From NCBI GenBank assembly GCA_019914995.1, contig CM034130.1, positions 4,030,001 through 4,094,000 on the forward strand: DNA of 64,000 nt. Direction: 5' to 3'. A program made the translations under genes and the position numbers. Positions 38,351 to 49,309 of the stretch are shown one piece after another (position 1 is the stretch's first letter; each line of letters opens with the position of its first letter). This DNA is from Acanthochlamys bracteata. Its lineage: Eukaryota; Streptophyta; Magnoliopsida; Pandanales; Velloziaceae. Under the pieces are notes generated by a model. The model worked only from the letters and a program-made list of their open reading frames with translations, did not search any database and had not been told where the DNA came from.

Positions 38351-40054
38351 TAATCGTTTGCCCATACTTTTCAACAACTTTCATTTCAATTTTTCATATT
38401 TTTAATAAATTTATTATAATATTAATAATTTAAAATTTAATAATAGTAAAATTTTATATTATTTATTATTATTTTTTTAAAATAAAAAAAAGTAAAATTT
38501 ATTTTTTAAAATATCTATAAAATATATATTATTTAAAAAGTTTATTTTATAAATATTCCTAATTATAATATGTCGAAATCTTTCCTAGCGACCATTTTGG
38601 GCATATTCAAGTCTTTAACTGTATAGTTAAGCATTTTAAGGCACTCAAATTTAATAAGCTAAAATTGATCCTTAAAATGTATTAAATAGTTAATGGGCTT
38701 TGTTTGTTTTCAAATATATTTGGGAGTGCTTAAAATAAAGAGCTTTCTTAAAATAATTTATTTTGGAGTTTTTCAGAAAATAAGTTTGATTTTTTATCTC
38801 AAAAAGAAATTTGCATATAGAAAAATCTTTTGACATGTAATTTACTTAAAAATGGTAGCTCTATTTACCCCCAAAATCTATCTATTTGCAAACTTCTATG
38901 TAATAGAGAAGTTATAAACCCAAGGGTTCTTATTATTGGGTAAACACTAGAGATTGCAATATGAGTTAACACGTTAGGTTCAGATCGACATACATAATAA
39001 TTAGGTTAAAACCGTTCAACTTTAACCTATCTCATATATCTATATAGGTCAAAATTGTGAACCATAACTCAACCTATTTAATAATCGGATCAAATTTAGA
39101 TCATAAATTCAATAATTAAAATTATTAAATTGAAAATTATAAAAGTTAATTTCTAACAATAATATGTGAAAAATAATTTAATAATATAAAATTTTTAAAT
39201 TCATGATATTTGAGAAACTAAAATTTAAATCGCAACCCCAAACAATCATTAAACCTAACATGTTCTTAGGCAATCCGAATCAAAATCAACAGATTGATAG
39301 GCCTACCTATTGACCTACTATGTTGACCTAAGATTCATCAATTTGAAGAGATTTTCAGATCGACGCTCAAATTTGGCCTGTCAAGTTTATAAATCAAGAT
39401 AGTATATAATTATTTTAAGATTCGACATGGGTCGGGAAATTTAGTGATAGTTTAGGATTGCATAAACAGTAGAGTTTTTGAAGATAATGATTTTCTTTTA
39501 TATTTTCCAAAACAAATTTGTTTTTTAACTTAAAAAGTGAAAAACTTATATATAATAATTTTTAACATACAATCATTAATATCTTTTAAACTTTTTAAAA
39601 CATTTATAGAATAAAATCAAGTATTAAAAATAAATAGAAAATCTAGATAAAACGTATAATAAAATATGCCTTAATTATTATACTGCATATATGGAGGTCT
39701 GGCAAAATTTCTATTATACCGATCTTGTAAGGAAAGAAGAATAACAACTATCAATTTTGCTTGTCAAATTTGTAATTATAGACCAATATTTTCTTTTTCC
39801 GTGGATATTTGGAGAGTCTAATCATTAAACATAAATTCACCTTGATATAGTCTAGACAGCTTATGGAATAACACAAGCAAAACAAATAACACAAAGTACA
39901 ACAAAATTAAGAAAAATTGTTTCTATATAAGAAAACTAACCATAATTTCTCTTATCTAAAAGTGCCACATCATTAATCTCTTTTAGAACATTCATTTATG
40001 TTTTTTGATATTTGAAACTTATTTCATTTTGTCAAATATTTATTTTAGAAACAA
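38351..40054. other. Repeat-rich non-genic stretch
   Basis: No gene. The segment 38,355-38,565 has MITE-like A/T runs starting after 'cgtttgccc'. The segment about 38,946-39,440 is another diverged GATC-rich repeat ('gagattgcaatatgagttaa', later 'tcgacatgggtcggg'). The remainder shows nothing I recognise. Confidence 0.5.
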
Positions 40055-41965
40055 ACAAACAACAACAACAAGCTAAACTTTTATCACACTTGCGTGGGGT
40101 CGATTATATGAATCCGTTTTTTCATTACGTTCGATTATAAATTAGATCCAACGAAAGATCTAATTCCTCTAAAATTTTTCACCACCATCTTAGACTGAAT
40201 TAATTTTAGTCTACTCTTTTTCCTCCTAAAGTGTTCGAATATAATCGCATCATTTTTATGCAATACAATATTTTTACGTCTAAGCAATACATGCTCTAAC
40301 CATCTAGCATATATTTCCTTAACTTATTTTTGATCGACGAGATGGCTATTTTTATGTATATTCTCATTTCGTACTTTGTCCATTATAGAATACCCAAATA
40401 TCCATCTTAACATCATTATTTTTGCTATATTTATTTTATGAACATATTGACATTTAATAGAGCAGCACTCACTATCGTATAGTATTACATGCCGAATAAC
40501 TGTTATATAAACTGACCTTTTAGCCTTAAAGGGATTTACTTATCACACAAGATTCTACTTGCATATCATCATTTTATCTATTCTGTTTTAATTCTATTTA
40601 TAATATATTCTTCAATTCTTCATTCCTTATGAATAATCGAATTTAAATATTTAAAATTATCATTTTGCGGTACAACAGAATTTTTTTGGTAACAATAATA
40701 TTTTCATCATTTTCATATTTACTAAAATGATAATGCATATATTTTATTTTAGTCTTATTTAATTTAAGACCTTTAGATTTTAAGGTACTCCTCCAATATT
40801 TCAATTTATAATTTAATTTTTTATCTCGTCAACTAAAATTATGTCATCGACAAATAACATACACCACGGTACTTACTTTGAATATTCGAATCAGTTCATC
40901 CATTATTAACATAAATAAATAAGAAGTTAAAGTGAACCTTAATGTAATATAGGAAACTCTTTACTAATTACCATTAAAATATACTCTAGTAGTTACTCTA
41001 TTGTACATATACTTAATTATCTTTATATATGTATTTATATATATCTTTTCTCTCTAACATTTATAGTAACACTTCCCTCGGTACCATATTATAAGCTTTT
41101 TCTAAGGAAATGTTTGGAAATTCTTATTGAAAAGGAGCTTTACTAGCACAAAAGTATTTTTCAAAATTTTAAACGACGAGCTCTATTTTTTGACCTAAAA
41201 AAATAATAAAAATAAGTAATAATAAGAACGCACGATATGAAATTTTCCTATATTTTTTAAGTTTTTAATAAAATTATGTAGAATATTTTAGAATATTTAT
41301 TAGAAAACATAAAATAAAAGTTGGGATAAAAAAGATAAAATAAGGAGAGAATAAGCAACGTTAAACATCCCCTAAATCTTTAACGACCATTATGTAGGTC
41401 TTGTTTCTTTTCTCTATATTGTTCCATCAATCTTCTTAGTAGAAAATTTGTTTTTATGGTAGATCTCTCTAGCATAAAACTAAACTTATTATCTAAAATT
41501 TTTGAATTATAATTTAATCTATGTTTAATAACCTCTCCTGTAATTTCATTGTATGGCTTATAAGCTTAATTTATTTATATTTCGTACAATCTTGAATATC
41601 TTTCTTAGGTTTAGAAATAGGCAATATGTCACTTTTCTTCTATTCATCTAGCATCCTTGTATTTTTTAAACTAACATTAAATAATTTTGTTTACCAATTA
41701 ATGCCTTTTTGACCAAATGCCTCCAAACTTCAATCGGGATTCCATCTCGACCAATAATTTTCTTATTTTCATTTAGAAATTCTCTAACTTCTAATGGTTG
41801 GTTTCTTCTAATCTAAATAGTATTCTTATCTACATCAATATTTATCAAATCAACATACAACATGTGTTTTTTATTAAATAATTTATGAAAATAAGTCCTC
41901 CATCTATTTTTCATTTATTTTAGAAAAATTTGTGCATCTTCTTATTAAAATTTCACTTTTCCTAA
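40055..41965 (-). mobile_element. RTE-like LINE, 5'-truncated and decayed
   Basis: On the minus strand the sequence carries reverse-transcriptase pieces in order: KIIGRDGIPIEVWRHLVKKA near 41,700-41,760, KAYNMVPREVL near 41,070-41,100, and VPWCMLFVDDIILVDE near 40,830-40,880. VPWCMLFVDD is the catalytic motif region, with VDD in place of the more common ADD. The 3' end reads 'ggattcatataatcgacccc' and finishes in TTG repeats ('gttgttgttgtt') at about 40,058. A TTG-type tail and this RT are known for plant RTE-clade LINEs. Multiple stops and frameshifts are present, and no endonuclease domain remains, so it is dead. A MITE interrupts it at 41,106-41,372. Confidence 0.8.
41106..41372. mobile_element. 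MITE nested inside the LINE, with TAA target duplication
   Basis: Ends 'ggaaatgtttggaaat' and, reverse-complemented, 'ggggatgtttaacgttg' are imperfect inverted repeats. The flanking triplets are TAA at 41,103-41,105 and TAA at 41,373-41,375. The insertion splits the LINE reverse transcriptase in the region where related elements read FIDLEKAYD: upstream coding reaches QDLH, downstream resumes EKAYNMVPREV. A 3-bp TAA duplication with GG..GTTTG ends is typical of Tourist-like (PIF/Harbinger) MITEs. Confidence 0.7.
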
Positions 41966-43590
41966 TTTATTTTGCTTCTTATAATTATAATTTAAAATTT
42001 AAATTATATTTTAAACTCATTTTTAATAGCAAAAATTAAAATAAAATTTACCTTTCAACAATCATTTTAAACAACTTAACTTTTATAGTTGATTTTAGGT
42101 AACTTATTTTCAAGCAAAGTAAACAAATTCTTGATAATTTTGTGTAAACTTTAACGAGGCTTTCTAACTTTATACTTTTAGTGATATACAAACTGCATCC
42201 TGTTCTTACCACCCTAGTGATATGAAAAGCGATTTTTATTAAATATTTTAGTTTTTAATTTTATTTTTAAACTCATTTTTAAAAAAAGAGTTTAGCTCAA
42301 GAAACATGTCCTAAATCCTATTAAGAAAACTATCGAATGACTTGCTAAATTTACAACTTTTGAAAAATATAGTAGATTTCAAATGGTAATGTTTTACTAA
42401 CAACTACAACAAAGTGCGGTTTATGTGCTATTTACTTGCAGAAATAATGAATCTGGCTCCACCATATTAGGAGTACTTATAAAATAAAACATTTCTGAAT
42501 GAAGAATATTTTAAAATATTTTAGAAAACAAGTTCTATATTTTTATCTGAAACAATAATAAAATTTTACCACTATATTTTTATAAACTTTTCAAAAATTA
42601 AATAAATTCTGTAAAATATTATAAAAAAATTATTGACAAATATGAAGTAAAAAGTTAGAATAAAAAATAGTTAAAAAGCAAAACCAAAAGTCTCCTAAGA
42701 AGTCGATTGTGATTATTTAGAATAAAAATTTTCTAATGAAAATTTTTTTGATAATTTTTACAAAATAAGCTTATATATTTTTAATTAAATAAGTTATAAT
42801 GTAATAATTTTATAATATATGATTTATTTAAAAATATTTTTAAATACGGTATATTTATAATAAAAAAATGAAAGTAGATGGAATAATTTGGTATAAGCAA
42901 TGCCAAATATCAAGTTGCAACTATCTCACCATATGGGTCTTATTGAAATGCTATTCTATATAAGTATAACTAAAACTAAAACACTCATAACAAGAATAGC
43001 ACATCTATAATTGCAATAACGTCAAAGACAATTACGTTACAAATATCGAATTTGATGTAAAACAAGTGATAATATAATGATTGTCTTATTTTTAAAGGTT
43101 ACTATTTGTACTTTTGAGATAGCATATATATAATTTAAGTAATGAAATCAATTTGTAGTAATAGTTTATGGGCTTCGGTTGGCACACCATTTATTTAACT
43201 TCACTATTTTATATTTTTACAATATTTTAATTTAAAAGTTCAAAGAAAGTATACTTCACAAAAAATTTTGTATACATAATATTTATTATCTTTTTTATTA
43301 AAAACTAATTTTATTTCTTAAAAAATTTAAAATAATTTTTAGAAAAATTATTATGTGAAGTACTTCCATACGATTTTTATTGAGCAATGACTATCAGCTT
43401 CATGAGTTAAAGAAGATAAACCTTAGAGACGCTACTATTCGGACAACAACCTAATCAAGATTACTTATTATTCATTTATGTCATTAACAACGGTAAAGTA
43501 ATAGAAACAACAGTACAAAAATACATAAAATATTGTTTTATCGTAATGGGTCGTTCAGGCCCATGATAGTATTCCTTGTATCTAGAAGAG
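41966..43590. other. AT-rich non-genic stretch with a MITE
   Basis: Apart from the MITE at 42,470-42,695 and a further MITE-like block at about 43,170-43,375, I see nothing recognisable. Confidence 0.5.
42470..42695. mobile_element. MITE-like element
   Basis: Ends 'ggagtacttataaaataaaa' and, reverse-complemented, 'ggagacttttggttttgct' share GGAG and the family interior of A/T runs. The flanks are TTA on the left and TAA on the right, consistent with a decayed 3-bp target duplication. Confidence 0.55.
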
Positions 43591-43850
43591 TGTAGGAGTT
43601 TTTAGAAAAATTATAGTTTCATTAAAAAACTAATATTTAATGTCCAAATTAGATTGAAGTTCTAAATTTAGTAAATTCTAATAGAGTTGGAACTCTACTC
43701 ACAAATAAGAGTGTTAGTACTCATTAAATAGATAGAAAAATTGAATTAGTTATTTTTTCTAGTTTTATCATTAGTTTCTTAGTTTTATCTAGCATTAAAA
43801 TTAGTTCCCGATTCGTGTGATCACAAATCGTAATAATTAGTATCAAAGCG
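43591..43850 (+). mobile_element. LTR with primer-binding site of a copia-type element
   Basis: A block from TGTAGGAG (43,591) to about 43,835 is followed after two bases by 'tagtatcaaagc' (43,838-43,849). This resembles the initiator-Met tRNA primer site TGGTATCAGAGC used by most plant copia elements, with small changes. An ATG follows after 12 bases, as is usual before gag. The matching 3' LTR was not found within the next 5 kb, so the element is truncated or diverged. It is a fossil copy. Confidence 0.5.
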
Positions 43851-44177
43851 ATCAATTCTATGACGAATTCGATTTCTACTGATCCATACTTTGGCTCTTA
43901 TTTACAAAACTATTTTACGACAGATCATTATCGGACAGTCATAAAGACTAATTATTTATGATTTTTAACAAAACTTTTGATAATTTTAACTTCTGAACAA
44001 TCACGCCAACGATAACCAGAATATTAAAATTTTTGACAATATCCTCCAACTGAAGAATATTTATAATACGATTATTATTCCTACCCACTCTCTCTTTAGC
44101 GGCAGTAGTGGCCAGCACTGTCGTCACTGTATTCAGTTTCGATGTCAGAATCATACAAGTGTCCTCACCGTCGTCTT

Positions 44178-44301
44178 ATATATTCAAACACTCCATATTA
44201 TAATCCTTCTTCTTATAATGTCAGCTCTATCTATTCTAACACTTTATAATATCACGATCCTTCTTATTATAATATTAACTTTATCTATTCTAACACTTCG
44301 T
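44178..44301. repeat. Short tandem repeat of about 54 bp
   Basis: Just over two imperfect copies of a unit containing 'tctattctaacactt' and 'atccttcttattataat'. In one plus-strand frame the units code for Tyr/Ser/Asn-rich sequence. They lie between the LTR/PBS and the decayed coding region downstream. Confidence 0.65.
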
Positions 44302-44699
44302 CACCGATTAAACAGCACCCGAATATCCCTTGCAGCAACGTATTACTATCCTACTTTTCGTGACCCTACATCTGCGCCTACAGCCTATAAAACACAAATC
44401 TAATGAGTAGGTATTTACATATCATAGTTATAAAGCTTATCCAGAATGCTGTCAGCAGTGCGATCAGTTTTAACTCCAAAGAGGGCAACAGTTAGACCAG
44501 CTAAAACATCAGTAATCACAGCCACTTTGACAAATCAAAATCTCCGACGCAAATACCCAACCACTACAATTCACGCAGAACCGCCATAACCCCGAACACC
44601 ACCTTCACCGGCCACATCAAACTCAAATCTCAGCCTAAACCCCCTAATCCTACGCTCAAACCCAAGTCCCATAAACAAAAGCCAAACCAACTCTTCCTT

Positions 44700-47300
44700 C
44701 ACCGCCCCATCTTCCCTTGCTCACCGAAACCTCGACACCGGCTGTTAGGACTGAGCTTCTGCCGCAAACGATCACCACTATCCCAACTTCCCTTAGCGCC
44801 ATCTCCATCACCACCACTATTCGAAGGCTGCTGACTTCGTTCTCTCCAACCCACCAACGCTGCCGCCATAAACAGAGTCAAAATTTCAGTGAAGTTCGGC
44901 GAAATTGATCAAGCTGCCGTGGAGGTTGGAATTTCTGAAGGATTTTCGACGATACCACAGAAGGAGGATGAATTTCAGAAATTATCTCAGACGGACTCTG
45001 AATTCGAGTGTTCAAAATCAAACTCGGGTTCGGCGATACAATCTAGCTCCATCCAGCACGACGACCTCGATCTTTTATGTCAGAATAAGTTATTTGGTGC
45101 TGCCGGCAAATGCTCAAATTTTTTGCCAGCGTGCAATGAAGATTTCAGGCGATTTGACCCATGGGCCCTTGATCGTCGTAGATCCGGCCCCCGACAGTAC
45201 ACGCCGACGGGATCCTTATTCTCAATTGACTCTGGACACCAGCATACTGTTGCATCTCTACTTTCCTTACCGAGACCTGAGTAAGCTCCGTTGGTTGGAA
45301 CGATGAACGATTCATCAGCGGCTGTGATGAGTTTAGTAGTGAGCTTTCCGGAGGAGGTAATAGTAAGGAACATTGAGTTTCTTAAGATAAATCCTACTGG
45401 AAAGATTCCTAAGCTAGATACACCTGAAGATCCTGCCGTTGGGAGGATGTTGAGCTCTGCTGTGGAGCAGTTGAAAGCTGAGAAAGGTTGATAAGATTGG
45501 ATTGGCTGCAAAGAGGTGCCCATCACTTGATTCGTCAATTGATCATGCCACTTGCGAAGGATGGGTTGGGTTAAAAAATTCAGAGGTGTTTGCTGAAGAA
45601 ACTGAACTCCTGGAGGAGATGTTACATTTCCAAAAAGATGATGCTCGGATAAGAGAAAGAATAACAGACCGAAAACTTGGAAGATGGGACCTATATCAGT
45701 TGTTAATTCAAACAAAAATTCAGCAAGATGATTTTGGCTGGTCTACCCCCACTGATAGCTTCATCCACAAACTTGGTAGTAATGACAAGCTAGTCATTGA
45801 GAGGACTAAGAAAGTGCTATTATTCTCATCGCAAATCCCGTCGTTGCAGTCTGGAATTATGCTGAAGCCATATATTACAGGTTTGTTCTCACTTTTTTAT
45901 GATGCTAAGGTCAAAAGTGCTCTAGAGAAGAACCCCCAAGGACCTGAATTGCTTGACATCTCAAACAGCAAGGTTACTGGTAACTCACTAGAATTCGGTA
46001 TTAGGTCATTATCTTCTTTAGAAAAGAAATATATTTTGCAATTGCTGTTTATTGAATCCCTGAAATGGAAAAATCATTAGAACATGGGTACTTCCTGATG
46101 GGGTTTTAAAGCACAAAATTGCAGTTGCGGTTGCTATAGTGCAATCCATGGGACACATGCTCTACCTGCTCCTCTATGAGAATGACTTCAGCACCGAGTG
46201 GGCGGTACCTTCAGTTACATTGTTAAGTCTTGGATCAGTTCTTACCACATATATTAGAGAAATGATAGCCGAATTGAAACTTAGAAATGAGACTTCACTG
46301 TTGACATTCACTAGCCCTTATTTGCCTGCATCATTAGGGAGGACAGTTGCAATACCTCTCCAGGATGGTAAACAACTTCTTTCACTTGCTCTTAAGAATT
46401 CTTTTTGCCAAGAGTTTCTTGAAGCAATTTTACTTGTTAGGAAAAGTGGATGTGGTTGTCATGATCCTGCCTATAATGTTCATGTTAAGGATCCCTTGAT
46501 TGATATGCTTTGCGAATTTGAAACCTTACAGGCTGGAAGGTCTTTTAATAGGATGGCGGAGAGGGACTATGTCTTCACTGTCTGTGCAGTCAAAGAAATG
46601 GTTTTTGAGGCACTTGACCACCATCATCGGACAGAGCATAACTTTCAGAAGGCAATAAGGAAAAAGGTCCATGGAATTAGTGCTTACGGCGGTTGTTTAT
46701 GGCCTGCTGCACCACAATCTGCAGCAGCAAAGGCTCACCGCCTTGGTGACCATCCTTTCGCAAGTAAATACAAAATTAAAATTCTTGGACAGCAGGCATT
46801 CACTGCTGCAGAGGGAACTTTTCTTGGTGGTTGGTCAGAGGAAGGACTTGGGTACTGGCCTCAGACCCTTGAGGCTATCCTGATTAGATTTTTTATGTAT
46901 GAACTCGTTATGCATAAGATATGCATGAATTCAATATGCATGCTCATAGTAATTTCAGCTCTACCAATAAGTTAAGGAAGCAAAGTGCTATAGTTTTTGT
47001 GCCTACTTCATCTAGTGCTAAGATGAACAGTATGCTGGGTATCCTTAGGAAGGCATGCAGTCTTGATAGGCCGTGCATAATAGATGACACCCATATCAGT
47101 AGATATGACAGCCTCATTGACAATGGGGATGTCCATAGGTGTGTAGTCCCTAGTATCACAGTCGTGGTGCTAGTGTGGAAGGTTTTGGCTGTCAGTGGGA
47201 CCTTGTCTGAGAATTTAGACATTAGCAAGATCTTGTCACTTGATGAAAATATGGTTAGCATGCTGCAGGAAGACTGCAGGTTCTTCTACATATAGTTTTC
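44700..47300 (+). pseudogene. Unidentified decayed coding region
   Basis: About 2.6 kb of GC-richer sequence has long open stretches that follow one another in changing plus-strand frames without introns. The clearest stretches are 44,889-45,284 (reads ...GSLFSIDSGHQHTVASLL), 45,502-46,080 (LLEEMLHFQKDDARIRERI, YDAKVKSALEKNPQGPELL) and 46,139-46,975 (WAVPSVTLLSLGSVLTTYI, MLCEFETLQAGRSFNRMAE, GGWSEEGLGYWPQTLEAI). The amino-acid composition is that of a normal soluble protein, not gag-pol. I do not recognise the family. Continuous coding without introns and several frame changes fit a processed (retro-)copy of a host gene. The LTR and primer site 0.9 kb upstream raise the possibility that it was carried by that element. 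Confidence 0.5.
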
Positions 47301-47499
47301 TGTGCATGTATGATCTTAAAGTTGCATGAAATTTTTAAGCATAGCTTGGAGGATGTTGAAGGGGATTTTGACCCAATTCAGATAGGTATATTGCTTCTCT
47401 GCTGAAGGCTCTCATCTAGATGGGTCGCGCCTTTAGGTGTAACAAAGCTCATGGGGTCCTTCTCAAAGACCATAAGACTGGAAGACTCTTCCCAAGGTT

Positions 47500-48235
47500 G
47501 TCAGGATCAGAATTTTATGTAGGATCGTCTCGCTTGTGTAGGATCGTAAAATCGGGAGTTTAAGTAAAATCGTAAAATCTTACTTATCGATAATTTTTTT
47601 TATAAATTTATTTAATATTTTTAAAAATTCAGATCGTACTTATTAAAATTACTAAAAATTAAATACATAATTTTTCTTATATTTTATCTTAATGTAAAAA
47701 TTAATAATATTCATATTTGTAGTTCAGATAAACTATATCATTAATAGTTTTTTATATTCATTTAGTTCATTATCACAATATCTTTACATATTATATCAAT
47801 TGTTTGTAAATATACACTTATATAGTTATACCATTTTTAGAAAATCTAATTTTTTATATAATCAAGCAGTCCGTCTTTATCGCCTCAAATAAAGAGAAAA
47901 AATATAATTTAAAATACCACCATATAGAATATTTTGTTTTCATAATAAATTTTTCACGAAATAAACCAAACACAATTGCACCCGCTATAAATGAACAATT
48001 TTTTTAGCTATTTTAGCTTTACTCAAAATTCTCGAGAATTTTTTTCATTTATGAAAATTTTTATAAACTGAAATCGTAAGATCGCAAGTAAAATCGGAAG
48101 TTTAAGGATTTTAGGATTAAGATCGGGATCTTACTTATTTGAAGTAAAATCGAAATTTTGTATCAAGTAGGATCGTTTTGTTGATGTAAAATCGTAAGAT
48201 TTTAAGATTTAAATCGAAATTTTAATAATTATGTT
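47500..48235. repeat. Repeat with many 'atcgtaaaatc' words at both ends
   Basis: The left end (from 'ggttgtcaggatcagaattt') and the right end (to 'cgaaattttaataattatg') are packed with variants of 'aggatcg', 'atcgtaaaatc' and 'aagtaaaatcg', in both ends about 100-170 bp long. The middle is plain AT-rich DNA. This looks like a non-autonomous DNA element with sub-terminal repeat arrays. No coding sequence was found. Confidence 0.45.
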
Positions 48236-48354
48236 AATTTGACCTATTGCAGCAACGCTCTTATCGCCCGCCCTCAGCTAGAGCCTTTGCCAATTACCAA
48301 GGTGCTTCTCCAAGAGATATTTCCCAGCAATGACTCCGTCGATAGGTGCAAGCT

Positions 48355-48516
48355 GTGCGTTTGGCATTCCGTTTTTCTGAAGTTCCATTTCAATTTTTTA
48401 GTTCACAATTTTCACTGCATCTTTTATTAGCATTTAGAAAATTTATTCAAAAATTCAGAAAGTATATAAAAAATCTATATAGTAAGCTTCATTCAAAAGC
48501 ACTCCAAAATGCTCCC
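48355..48516. mobile_element. MITE-like element
   Basis: The left end 'gtgcgtttggcattccg' and the reverse-complemented right end 'gggagcattttggagtgctt' are imperfect inverted repeats; 162 bp, AT-rich interior. Confidence 0.5.
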
Positions 48517-49143
48517 GTATTCTAATTCAATATCTTCTTTATCCCTTACTGCTAGCATGCACATAGAATTATCCTTAAATTATAGAACATCCAGATCTTC
48601 TAACTTGTCATTTTACTCAAAGATCTCTTTTTCAGATATTTTAGTACTACATGTTTTTTAATTTTTTCTCTTGAATTTAGAGATTTTTTATAGTACTTAT
48701 TGTTAAAAAGTTTTTCTAAAAAATATATATTTTGAATTTTTTAAATAACTAAGTCATATTTTTTAACTTAATAATAATTAAAATAATTAATAATAATATC
48801 TCTACATAGATTTTGTTATACTTTCTAAATATTTAAAAAAATTTTGTAATATTTTAATTTTTTTTGAAAAAAGTTAAATAAAAAGTTGGAATCAAGATGA
48901 GATATTAAGCTTTTTTCAAATATCTTATTAATCCTACGATGTCCGAATATTTGAAATATACAGAGGATGAAATACAGTCAAACCAATAAACAGTAAAATT
49001 ACTGAAGATACTTATAAAGCTATTTAACATAGTTACACGTGATGAAATGCATACATGTATGAAATATCCTGTTAAAATTTATGTAAAATAGATAATTCAG
49101 CAAAAGTATACTAATAAAACTGTATCGAATTAAAAACATTAGT
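48517..49143. other. AT-rich non-genic stretch upstream of ARC6
   Basis: No gene was recognised. AT-rich runs occupy 48,650-48,900. Confidence 0.5.
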
Positions 49144-49218
49144 TGCGGTGATCGTGGACCGAACCACGCGACCTTCATATCTTCAGTCCGACGTTCTCCC
49201 AAATGAACTGTCCCCGGC
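49144..49218 (-). pseudogene. Degenerate tRNA-Phe(GAA) gene
   Basis: On the minus strand 75 nt resemble plant tRNA-Phe. The 3' part ends TCACCGCA, the anticodon arm reads GGACTGAAGATATG with loop CTGAAGA (anticodon GAA), and the variable loop and T stem read AAGGTCGCGTGGTTCGGTCC. Differences from the usual sequence (about GCGGGGATAGCTCAGTTGGG at the 5' end): an extra C near position 3, A box changed to CAGTTCATTTGGG, an extra base in the T arm, and mismatches in the anticodon and T stems. These argue for a pseudogene, or for a tRNA-derived element, rather than a working tRNA. It lies 91 bp upstream of the ARC6 start codon, on the opposite strand. Confidence 0.75.
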
Positions 49219-49309
49219 TGCTGATTAACAGTTACATACTGTTCTACACTACTTTCGAACGGTGTGATTATTTTTCTCTACGTCCCATCCTGGTGACCGC
49301 CGCAGAGCA
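49219..49309 (+). promoter_or_regulatory. ARC6 5' leader
   Basis: Only 91 bp separate the tRNA-Phe-like sequence from the ARC6 ATG. No clear TATA box is visible in this gap, so transcription of ARC6 may start within it or within the tRNA-like region, or use a TATA-less promoter. Confidence 0.35.

Noticed and set aside
44178-44301. Possible CRISPR-like or satellite array
   Set aside because: Only about two imperfect copies without spacers; CRISPR arrays are not expected in plant nuclear DNA.
45080-45715. 211-codon open frame on the minus strand
   Set aside because: It is antisense to the decayed plus-strand coding region, which has the more natural amino-acid composition.
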